8,128 nt of DNA. It comes from Chloroflexota bacterium (lineage in GTDB: Bacteria; Chloroflexota; Anaerolineae; 4572-78; J111). The stretch is from positions 1 through 8,128 of the forward strand of contig RFJV01000174.1 in the NCBI GenBank assembly GCA_003694775.1, given 5' to 3'. Under the pieces are notes generated by a model. That model was not told the DNA's origin and did not search any database. It saw only the letters and a program-made list of their open reading frames with translations. Below, piece after piece: positions 1 to 4,984 of this stretch; position 1 is the first letter of the stretch, and every line of letters begins with the position of its first letter. Both the position numbers and the translations under genes were made by a program.

Positions 1-123
1 AAATCGCTCTAACCGGCTAGAATCCCGAATTTGATGGCAGAAATCTATCACCCGTGGCCTAAATTTTCTGAACTGGAAAAAATTTGAGCGAACCGTAAGG
101 GGAAAAGCTGTTGTTTCCCGGAT

Positions 124-151
124 TTGCCAATTCTGTATTCGGGAATAGTAT
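124..151 (+). promoter_or_regulatory. candidate sigma-70-type promoter of birA
   Basis: TTGCCA (124-129, five of six matches to TTGACA) is followed after 16 nt by TAGTAT (146-151, four of six matches to TATAAT); an overlapping TATATT (149-154) is an alternative -10. Transcription would begin near 158, giving a leader of about 28 nt that holds the Shine-Dalgarno of the ATG at 186. Such a transcript would exclude translation starts further upstream. Nothing else recognisable was found in positions 1-123. This is consensus matching by eye only. Confidence 0.4.
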
Positions 152-185
152 ATTAATGGAGAGGGGATTTGGAGGGCACGTATCT

Positions 186-1025
186 ATGCCTCAGCTTTCG
201 GGCGACCTGATTCGCCACCGTCTGAAAACCCATACGTTTGGGCAAAACGTGGTGTATATTGAAAAAATCGGCTCGACCAATGTGGAGCTGAAGGCACTGG
301 CCCGCGGCGGCGCGCCCGAAGGTCTGCTGTACATCACCGATGAGCAGTTGGCCGGACGGGGCCGGCTGAAAAGGCGATGGGTAGCCCCGGCGGAAAGCAG
401 TTTGCTCTTTTCCCTGCTGTTCCGTCCGGGCGACTTTCTGGCGCCGGCACAAGCCCAGCGGCTGACGATGATTTGCGCCCTGGCTATGGCCGATGCCATC
501 CACACCCAAACCGGCCTTATGCCGGACATCAAATGGCCCAACGACCTGCTGTGGAAAGACGGCAAGAAGCTGGCCGGCATCCTTACCGAGCTGGAAATTG
601 AGCACGACCGGTTGGCGTGGGTGGTGGTGGGGATTGGGGTCAATGTGAACCTGGATTTCCGCCGCCACACCGACCTGGACCGCCAGAACCGCGGCCGGGA
701 AGACAACGGCGGCCCGCCCCTGATGCAGACCGCCACCAGCCTGTCGATGATACTGGGGCGGGATACGTCGGCGGACCGCCTGCCGATTCTTCAGCAGTTT
801 CTGGTGAATGTGGAACAGCGGTACGACGCGCTCAAACAGGGCCGTCTGCCGCACGAGGAATGGTCGGCGCGGCTGGCTGGCGTAGGCCAGCCGGCGACGG
901 TCACCGCCCCGGACCGGGTGTACCGCGGGGTGGTGGTCGGCGTGGATGAAAACGGGGCACTTCTGCTCCGGGAAGAGGACGGCACGATTACGGCCATCCT
1001 GGCCGGAGACGTTTCGTTGAGATAA
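186..1025 (+). CDS. birA: biotin--[acetyl-CoA-carboxylase] ligase, monofunctional (BirA catalytic type)
   Basis: The enzyme activates biotin with ATP to biotinyl-5'-AMP and attaches it to the lysine of biotin carboxyl carrier protein, in the cytoplasm. The start at 186 was chosen because GGAGGG (171-176) lies 9 nt upstream; in-frame starts at 111 (TTG) and 156 lack this. The product has 279 residues. Visible motifs are GSTN (29-32), the biotinyl-AMP loop AGRGRLKRRW (56-65), KWPND (116-120), GKKLAGILTE (126-135, including the conserved catalytic-site Lys) and GIGVNVN (149-155). The C-terminal small domain runs from about residue 230 and ends GDVSLR. The protein starts directly at the catalytic domain, without the roughly 60-residue winged-helix repressor domain of E. 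coli BirA, so it should not itself regulate biotin genes. A hydrophilic loop after GIGVNVN (about 158-177, RRHTDLDRQNRGREDNGGPP) looks longer than usual. hflX follows 128 nt downstream. Confidence 0.95.
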   Translation: MPQLSGDLIRHRLKTHTFGQNVVYIEKIGSTNVELKALARGGAPEGLLYITDEQLAGRGRLKRRWVAPAESSLLFSLLFRPGDFLAPAQAQRLTMICALAMADAIHTQTGLMPDIKWPNDLLWKDGKKLAGILTELEIEHDRLAWVVVGIGVNVNLDFRRHTDLDRQNRGREDNGGPPLMQTATSLSMILGRDTSADRLPILQQFLVNVEQRYDALKQGRLPHEEWSARLAGVGQPATVTAPDRVYRGVVVGVDENGALLLREEDGTITAILAGDVSLR

Positions 1026-1074
1026 GGGATGTGGGATATGGGATGAGGGATGGGAGATGGGAGATGCGGGATGA
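1026..1074 (+). repeat. seven imperfect 7-nt GGGATG-type repeats; G-quadruplex motif
   Basis: Units begin at 1026, 1033, 1040, 1047, 1054, 1061 and 1068. They read GGGATGT, GGGATAT, GGGATGA, GGGATGG, GAGATGG, GAGATGC and GGGATGA. The array starts at the base after the birA stop codon. It contains GGG tracts at 1026, 1033, 1040, 1047, 1052, 1059 and 1068, separated by 4, 4, 4, 2, 4 and 6 nt. This exceeds the four tracts with loops of 1-7 nt that define a three-tetrad G-quadruplex motif, and it lies on the coding strand, so the RNA would carry it too. Confidence 0.9.
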
Positions 1075-1085
1075 ACAATCCAGTC

Positions 1086-1141
1086 AACTCCCCAACTCCC
1101 AAACTCCCAAACTCACCAACTAACGAACTAACCAACTATCT
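1086..1141 (+). repeat. seven 8-nt AACT-containing tandem repeats upstream of hflX
   Basis: AACT recurs at exactly 8-nt intervals at 1086, 1094, 1102, 1110, 1118, 1126 and 1134. The four bases between copies vary (CCCC, CCCA, CCCA, CACC, AACG, AACC, TCT-). The transcript here is C/A-rich with almost no G, so it should be largely unstructured. It ends 1-2 nt before the Shine-Dalgarno of hflX. The unit is the reverse complement of the AGTT-containing 8-nt unit at 4017-4096. An 8-nt unit changes reading frame each repeat, which argues against coding. Confidence 0.9.
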
Positions 1142-1142
1142 C

Positions 1143-1156
1143 GGAGGAAGCATATT
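1143..1156 (+). promoter_or_regulatory. strong Shine-Dalgarno with ATT initiation codon of hflX
   Basis: GGAGGAAG (1143-1150) is a strong Shine-Dalgarno. Counting from GGAGG, the spacing to ATT (1154-1156) is 6 nt. The hflX frame is open from a TAA at 1121-1123, and from there to the GTG at 1214 it has no ATG, GTG or TTG. ATT is thus the only codon with known start activity at proper spacing. It sits exactly where an ATG would be expected. Confidence 0.65.
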
Positions 1157-2485
1157 ACGAATCAGGATAACGGCTACATTGCTACCGAAAGTCCGGCAGA
1201 GCGTGCTTTTCTGGTGGGCGTAGAGCTGAAGCGGGCGCGGAAAAACCAGCCTGTCCTGCCGGTTGAAGATTCGCTGGAGGAACTGGCCGCCCTGGCTGAA
1301 ACCGCGGGCCTGCTGGTGGTCGGCGGGACGTACCAGCGGCTGGAGCGGGTCCAGGCCGGTACACTGATTGGCAGTGGCAAAATTGAGGAACTGCTGGCTT
1401 ACCGGGACGAGCTGTGGATAGATGTTTTTCTGTTTGACGATGAACTCAGCCCCCGCCAGCAGAGAGAACTGGAAAAACTGCTCCAGGTAAAGGTACTGGA
1501 CCGCACCGCCCTGATTCTGGACATCTTTGCCCAGCACGCCCGGACACGTGAAGGCCAGCTTCAGGTGGAGCTGGCCCAGTACGAGTACCGCCTGCCCCGG
1601 CTGACCCGGATGTGGACCCACCTGGCCCGGCAGGCCGGCGGACGGGCCGGCGGGGCCAGCGGCGGGGTTGGCGTACGCGGTCCCGGTGAAACCCAGCTGG
1701 AGGTGGACCGCCGCGAAATCCGCCAGCGAATTGCCCATTTGAAGGCCGAACTGGAAAAGGTGCGGGCGCACCGGGCCAGATACCGGCAAAAACGCCGCCA
1801 GGCCGGTATTCCGGTGGTGGCCATTGTTGGCTACACGAACGCCGGCAAAAGCACTTTGCTCAATGCCCTGTCGGGGGCAGACGTGCTGGCCGCGGACCGG
1901 CTTTTTGCCACGCTCGACCCGACCACGCGGCGAGTCGCCCTGCCCAGCGGGCAGGAGGTTCTGTTCAGCGATACGGTCGGCTTCATCCAGAAACTGCCCA
2001 CCGACCTGGTGGCCGCGTTCCGGGCCACACTGGAAGAAATCAAGGAAGCCAACCTGATTCTGCACGTGGTAGATATTACCCATCCCAATGCCGACGCGCT
2101 GGCCGGTGTGGTTCTGCAAACGCTGGAGGAGCTGGGGGCCACCCACCTGCCTGTGCTGACCGCCTTGAATAAAATCGACCGCCTGCCCCGCCCCGACGAA
2201 CTGCCGGAGCGGCTGGCCCGCTATCCCAACAGCCTGCCCATCAGCGCAGTAACCGGCCAGGGAATTCCGGAACTGCTGAACCGCATCGAGGGTATTTTGC
2301 AAACATCCAGGGAGGCCGCTACCCTGCTGATTCCCTACGACCGGGGCGACCTGGTGTCGCTCCTGCACGAGCAGGCCATCATCGATGAGGAAGACCACCA
2401 GGGTGACGGCACCTGGCTGAGGGCTTATGTACCGGCCCACCTGCGCCGGTTTGTGGAGCCGTTCCGGGTGAAGGATGGTCGATAG
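1154..2485 (+). CDS. hflX: GTPase HflX (ribosome-associated, ribosome-splitting)
   Basis: HflX is an Obg/HflX-type GTPase that binds the 50S subunit and splits stalled or hibernating ribosomes. From the proposed ATT start it has 443 residues, the usual size. The N-terminal HflX domain (about 20-180) begins ERAFLVGVEL, a conserved segment that the first conventional start (GTG 1214) would cut in half. The family's Gly-rich linker GGRAGGASGGVGVRGPGETQ is at about 162-181. A helical segment follows, then the G domain: G1 GYTNAGKST (226-234), G2 region ATLDPTTRR (252-260), G3 DTVGF (273-277), G4 NKID (339-342) and G5 SAV (364-366). A C-terminal domain of about 60 residues ends the protein. All nucleotide-binding motifs are intact. 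No separate promoter was recognised, so transcription may come from birA across the repeat-filled spacer. A small membrane-protein gene follows after 29 nt. Identity is very secure; the start is the uncertain part. Confidence 0.93.
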   Translation: MTNQDNGYIATESPAERAFLVGVELKRARKNQPVLPVEDSLEELAALAETAGLLVVGGTYQRLERVQAGTLIGSGKIEELLAYRDELWIDVFLFDDELSPRQQRELEKLLQVKVLDRTALILDIFAQHARTREGQLQVELAQYEYRLPRLTRMWTHLARQAGGRAGGASGGVGVRGPGETQLEVDRREIRQRIAHLKAELEKVRAHRARYRQKRRQAGIPVVAIVGYTNAGKSTLLNALSGADVLAADRLFATLDPTTRRVALPSGQEVLFSDTVGFIQKLPTDLVAAFRATLEEIKEANLILHVVDITHPNADALAGVVLQTLEELGATHLPVLTALNKIDRLPRPDELPERLARYPNSLPISAVTGQGIPELLNRIEGILQTSREAATLLIPYDRGDLVSLLHEQAIIDEEDHQGDGTWLRAYVPAHLRRFVEPFRVKDGR

Positions 2486-2514
2486 AAAAAATTCTCCCCC
2501 AGAGAGGAAAGACG

Positions 2515-2694
2515 ATGCTCGATAAAATAGCAATGGTGAAAGGTCTGCCGGTTATTATTGGGCTGATTCTGGTTATTTTCAGCTTCCTGGCCCAGTTTGT
2601 CCCGACCCTCTCGTTTCTGACCCAGGGACAGTGGTTGCTCCACGTGGGGATTATCATCGGCCTGGGCGGTATTTTGTTTTCCGACACGCTGTAA
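2515..2694 (+). CDS. 59-residue two-helix membrane protein, function unknown
   Basis: The ATG at 2515 is preceded by AGAGAGGA ending 6 nt upstream, a good ribosome binding site. The product is 59 residues, MLDKIAMVKGLPVI... to ...GGILFSDTL. Two hydrophobic segments at about 11-29 and 40-55 are separated by a short polar turn containing Pro-Thr and Gln-Gly-Gln-Trp. The only clear positive charges are K4 and K9 near the N-terminus, suggesting a hairpin with a cytoplasmic N-terminus. It lies 29 nt after hflX on the same strand and probably shares its transcript. A palindromic hairpin follows 14 nt later. I recognise no family. The ribosome binding site, spacing and clean two-helix pattern make a real gene likely; a role with HflX would be only positional inference. 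Confidence 0.7.
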   Translation: MLDKIAMVKGLPVIIGLILVIFSFLAQFVPTLSFLTQGQWLLHVGIIIGLGGILFSDTL

Positions 2695-2708
2695 AGGGGT
2701 AGGAAGCG

Positions 2709-2743
2709 GGTTTGTCCAGAATTTTAGGAATTCTGGACAAACC
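2709..2743. terminator. perfect 15-bp palindrome with 5-nt loop between convergent genes
   Basis: GGTTTGTCCAGAATT (2709-2723) pairs perfectly with AATTCTGGACAAACC (2729-2743) around the loop TTAGG. It lies 14 nt after the small membrane-protein gene and about 75 nt beyond the stop of the opposing gene at 2820, the position for a bidirectional terminator. Neither strand has a clear U-tract after the stem, so it is not a textbook Rho-independent terminator. It could instead be a repeat element or a transcript-end stabiliser. Confidence 0.5.
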
Positions 2744-2756
2744 TGGCAGGAAAAAC

Positions 2757-2786
2757 GTAGGGGCACAAGCGATGCTGTGCCCCTAC
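2757..2786. repeat. REP-like palindrome with 11-bp arms
   Basis: GTAGGGGCACA (2757-2767) and TGTGCCCCTAC (2776-2786) are perfect complements around an 8-nt centre. GC/GC pairs inside the centre extend the stem past one bulged A. The arms begin and end with GTAGGGGC/GCCCCTAC, a form familiar to me from dispersed intergenic palindromes in several bacterial phyla. It sits 13 nt from the preceding palindrome. It may be a dispersed repeat or help terminate the - strand gene ending at 2820; only one copy is in the window. Confidence 0.5.
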
Positions 2787-2819
2787 ACTGCACGTATTTC
2801 CAGACGTGAGCCAAAACGG

Positions 2820-3896
2820 CTACAGGTCTGCCGCTCGCCGGCGGGCCGCGTACAGGCCGGCCAGCACCAGCAGGACCACCACCCCGCCGCCAATCAGGAG
2901 GTAGGGGATAATAGTCGGTGCGGCCTCTCCGGAGACCGGGAGCATCGTTTCAGTGGTTGGCGGTTCTGTGGGGGACTGCTCCGCTGGCTGGTCGGAAATG
3001 CTGGAAGCCGGCGCCTCTGCTTTGGCCGTCTCACTGCCGGTGGATTCAGCCGGGGACTGTTCAGCGGCAGAGGCTCCGGCAGGGGCGTCCGCCGAGGCCT
3101 GCACCGGGGCCAGCCGGGCCGGGTCATCTGCCGGAAGCAGAGCCGTATCGGTGGCGGCGCGGGTATCGCCGGGCACTTCGGCGACGTACAGCCGGTCTTC
3201 GCCGGAGTAGGTCAGCTCGTAGATTTTGCCGTGCTCGGCAACAAAGTTGTAGGAACCGCCGCGTTCAACACCCAACCCCATTGCCGTGCCCTGGTACTCG
3301 CAGGGAATCAGCAGAACATCGGTAAAGGGGCAGACCTGGCTTTCTGCAGGCTTGGGCCGTACGGTCAGTGAGCCGCCACTGCAGAAGCTGTCGGGGCTGT
3401 GGTAGTCGAACTTCAGGTCAACGCCACTGCAGTTGCGGATGCGGGCCAGTGCTCCGGCCACGGGCGGGTACAGAACTCCCGGCTCCACTTCAGGAAACGG
3501 CAGAGGCGCACCGAGGTTGTTTTCGATGAAAAAAGTCGGGCCGTAAAAATCGGTGTAGTTGCTGTCGCTGTGCACCTGGCGGATGACCAGCTGGTACGCG
3601 CCATCCGGGAACGTGCGGGTGTCCAGCCGGGCCAGCACGCCGTTAATCACCGGCGCGTAGACGGTCGCCGCCCAGACCATCTCATCGCCTCGCTTCAAAA
3701 ACAGGTCGTACTTCATAAAATCAGGAAAATCGACCGCTCCGGTAATGGTGATAATGCCGGAGACAGCTTCGTTGGCCGCGGGGGAGGTCACAAATACCGT
3801 GTCCCCTCCCTGGGCATAGCTGACCCCTGCCGCGACCACGGTCGCCAGCATTATCAAGAGAACTGCCAGGGTAAGTTGCCAGGCTCTGTTTTTCAT
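2820..3896 (-). CDS. secreted surface protein with Ig-like domain and LPxTG-like C-terminal anchor
   Basis: The ATG at 3896 is preceded by AGGTGG 4 nt upstream and starts a textbook signal peptide; the frame stays open further upstream only through repeat DNA. Of 358 residues, 1-28 form the signal peptide, with predicted cleavage after SYA (28/29). A beta-rich Ig-like domain spans about 31-126 (SPAANEAVSGIITITGAV ... DGAYQLVIRQV). A second region (about 145-243) has four Cys at 156, 172, 189 and 199, plausibly two disulfides. A Pro/Ala/Ser/Glu/Thr-rich stalk (about 265-317) contains AEQSP twice. The end has LPVSG (319-323), a hydrophobic helix (about 331-351) and RRR (352-354), the layout of a sortase signal with Ser for Thr. 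It is therefore probably exported and membrane- or wall-anchored. Ligand and function are unknown, and no sortase gene is in the window. Confidence 0.8.
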   Translation of the reverse strand: MKNRAWQLTLAVLLIMLATVVAAGVSYAQGGDTVFVTSPAANEAVSGIITITGAVDFPDFMKYDLFLKRGDEMVWAATVYAPVINGVLARLDTRTFPDGAYQLVIRQVHSDSNYTDFYGPTFFIENNLGAPLPFPEVEPGVLYPPVAGALARIRNCSGVDLKFDYHSPDSFCSGGSLTVRPKPAESQVCPFTDVLLIPCEYQGTAMGLGVERGGSYNFVAEHGKIYELTYSGEDRLYVAEVPGDTRAATDTALLPADDPARLAPVQASADAPAGASAAEQSPAESTGSETAKAEAPASSISDQPAEQSPTEPPTTETMLPVSGEAAPTIIPYLLIGGGVVVLLVLAGLYAARRRAADL

Positions 3897-3966
3897 AGCG
3901 CCACCTTTCGTTCTTGAGTTCGATAGCCCCCCGTAGGACGGGATAAACATAATGAGTTCACATAAA

Positions 3967-3995
3967 ATTATAACACGACTCAAGAATTTTGAGAA
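3967..3995 (-). promoter_or_regulatory. extended -10 promoter of the surface-protein gene
   Basis: On the - strand, TTCTCA (3995-3990) is 17 nt upstream of a perfect TATAAT (3972-3967). TGT (3975-3973) directly precedes it, giving an extended -10 (TGNTATAAT). Transcription would start near 3960, leaving a leader of about 64 nt before the ATG at 3896. The leader contains a small CCCGT/ACGGG hairpin (3930-3942). The 8-nt repeat array begins about 20 nt upstream of the -35. This is the clearest promoter in the window. Confidence 0.65.
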
Positions 3996-4016
3996 GCTGT
4001 CGAAAAGAAATATGAC

Positions 4017-4096
4017 AGTTGGAGAGTTAGTGAGTTGGTGAGTTGAAGAGTTGAAGAGTTGAAGAGTTGAAGAGTTGAAGAGTTGGTGAGTTGGGG
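4017..4096 (-). repeat. ten 8-nt AGTT-containing tandem repeats, five of them identical
   Basis: AGTT recurs every 8 nt on the + strand from 4017 to 4089. The five units from 4041 to 4080 are identical (AGTTGAAG); the flanking units are AGTTGGAG, AGTTAGTG, AGTTGGTG, AGTTGGTG and AGTTGGGG. The reverse complement gives CTTCAACT/CACCAACT, the family seen at 1086-1141. Here it lies on the - strand, upstream of the - strand surface-protein gene and its promoter. Perfect internal copies imply recent slippage expansion. The long open frame entering the surface-protein gene from here is a by-product of the repeat. Confidence 0.92.
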
Positions 4097-4119
4097 GCAT
4101 TGATAAGGTGTATTACATC

Positions 4120-4160
4120 CTTCCTCGCTACTTGCTCCCTTACTCCTCACTCTCTACTCC
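4120..4160 (-). repeat. degenerate 7-nt purine/pyrimidine-biased repeat
   Basis: On the + strand the segment is pyrimidine-rich with a 7-nt rhythm, clearest in CCTTACT (4138-4144), CCTCACT (4145-4151) and CTCTACT (4152-4158), with weaker units to the left. Read on the - strand, the sense direction of the neighbouring genes, it is a purine-rich array (AGTAGAG, AGTGAGG, AGTAAGG). It precedes the 8-nt array, the same order as the arrays at 1026-1141. The units are more decayed than at 1026-1074 and do not form a three-tetrad G-quadruplex motif. Confidence 0.5.
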
Positions 4161-4164
4161 TGTG

Positions 4165-4193
4165 AAAATACGACCACCGGCGGCTGACCGCCG
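4165..4193 (-). terminator. possible weak intrinsic terminator after the DUF2344 gene
   Basis: A perfect 6-bp GC stem, CGGCGG/CCGCCG (4178-4183 and 4188-4193, 4-nt loop), is followed on the - strand after 7 nt by TATTTT (4170-4165). The order fits a Rho-independent terminator for the transcript ending at 4283. The gap before the short U-run makes it weak. It also sits next to other GC-rich palindromic DNA and may simply be part of that. Confidence 0.35.
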
Positions 4194-4204
4194 ACCGCCG
4201 AACC

Positions 4205-4276
4205 GGTAGGCGGAGCATCCCGATGCCCGCCGGGGTGGTTGCCTGCCCCGCCCGGCATTGGGATGCCGGGGCTACC
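4205..4276. repeat. long imperfect GC-rich inverted repeat
   Basis: The segment starting GGTAGGCGGAGCATCCCGAT (4205) is matched by the reverse complement of 4251-4276, which begins GGTAGCCCCGGCATCCCAAT. The arms are about 25 nt with a few mismatches. An inner CGGGG/CCCCG stem (4231-4235 and 4246-4250) closes much of the central 21 nt. It begins 6 nt beyond the stop of the gene ending at 4283. The terminal GGTAGC/GCTACC resembles dispersed intergenic palindromes, and it could also slow or stop - strand transcription. Confidence 0.5.
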
Positions 4277-4282
4277 AAATTT

Positions 4283-4984
4283 TCATTCGCGTTGCTGTCC
4301 CGACCGGGACTGCCGCACTTCCTGGAAGATGAGCCGGGTGCGGTCGATTTCGGCCCAGTTTTCGCCCAGTCCGAGGGCAACCAGGACATCCTGCGGGCGC
4401 AGGTTGCCGTACTGGCCGGCAGTCACCCGGACGAACAGGCGGGCCACGCCGTCCGACAGGTCGAGCAGGCGCAGGTCGTGCAGTAAAGGGCGCAGGTCGA
4501 ACTGCTCTTCTCGCTGGCGGCGCCGGCGGGTCTGGATGACGGAATCCGCGGCCAGTAAATTCTGGATGCGGCGTTCAAGCTCGGCGGCGGGCAGGTCAGT
4601 TTCAACAGTAACGGTATATTCGGCCTGCCGCACCAGGTGCTGGAGGGTGGGGGCTTTGAGCGGGACAGCTTCAATGGAATGCAGGGCAATACCGGCGGGC
4701 AAGGCGGCCCGGATGCGAGACAGCGCGCCGGCAGGGTCAAGCGGAGCGGTGGTGATGATGTCGATGATTTCCGCTCTGCCGGTTGTGCCCAGCGGCAAGC
4801 CGGAAGCGGCCTGCATTTTGGGCCGGGGATTGTACCCCTGGGAGTAAGCCAGCGGAATTCCGGCCCGGCGCAAAGCCCGCTCCCAGGCCAGCATCAAATC
4901 CAGATGGGCAATGTACTTGAGCTGTTTTTGCTTGGCAAAGACAAGGCGGTAGCGATACTTTTCCTGAGATTGCTGTTCAGTCAT
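4283..4984 (-). CDS. DUF2344 / TIGR03936-type radical SAM-linked protein
   Basis: The 233-residue product has the family's N-terminal signature: YRLVFAKQKQLKYIAHLDLM (12-31) followed by SQGYNPRPK (48-56) and a Leu-Pro-Leu-Gly segment (63-66). It ends with LRPQDVLVALGL (195-206). The family is of unknown function and is normally encoded beside, or fused to, a B12-binding-type radical SAM protein. No such partner is seen here. It has no CxxxCxxC cluster of its own and no membrane segments, so it is presumably a cytoplasmic accessory or substrate-binding protein, possibly RNA-related. Its ATG at 4984 lies inside the end of the Nudix gene (8-nt overlap, ATGACTGA), and no strong Shine-Dalgarno is at normal spacing. 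Translation therefore probably depends on ribosomes finishing the Nudix frame. Family assignment is from remembered motifs. Confidence 0.8.
   Translation of the reverse strand: MTEQQSQEKYRYRLVFAKQKQLKYIAHLDLMLAWERALRRAGIPLAYSQGYNPRPKMQAASGLPLGTTGRAEIIDIITTAPLDPAGALSRIRAALPAGIALHSIEAVPLKAPTLQHLVRQAEYTVTVETDLPAAELERRIQNLLAADSVIQTRRRRQREEQFDLRPLLHDLRLLDLSDGVARLFVRVTAGQYGNLRPQDVLVALGLGENWAEIDRTRLIFQEVRQSRSGQQRE

Noticed and set aside
1..123. Tail of an upstream gene or RNA gene at the left edge
   Set aside because: No open frame of useful length, conserved RNA structure or terminator was found; a 7-bp inverted match (CCCGAAT near 24-30, ATTCGGG at 137-143) is likely chance.
111..185. Longer birA starting at TTG 111 or ATG 156
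   Set aside because: GGAGGG at 171-176 is placed for the ATG at 186, the extra residues look non-homologous, and a likely promoter lies within this stretch.
153..854. Open frame antisense to birA
   Set aside because: birA is complete with all family motifs; the antisense product resembles nothing known.
1214..1216. GTG as the hflX start
   Set aside because: No Shine-Dalgarno precedes it, and homologous sequence (ERAFLV) continues upstream in frame.
1136..2533. 465-codon open frame antisense to hflX
   Set aside because: It mirrors the codon structure of an intact, motif-complete hflX; it has no ribosome binding site or recognisable domain.
2712..3917. Several + strand open frames opposite the surface-protein gene
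   Set aside because: They are low-complexity antisense products (Gly/Arg-rich) of a gene with clear signal peptide, domains and promoter on the other strand.
4017..4096. CRISPR array
   Set aside because: Units are 8 nt with no unique spacers; it is a simple tandem repeat.
3897..4100. N-terminal extension of the surface protein up to 4100
   Set aside because: It is translation of the 8-nt repeat and the promoter region; a standard signal peptide with its own ribosome binding site starts at 3896.
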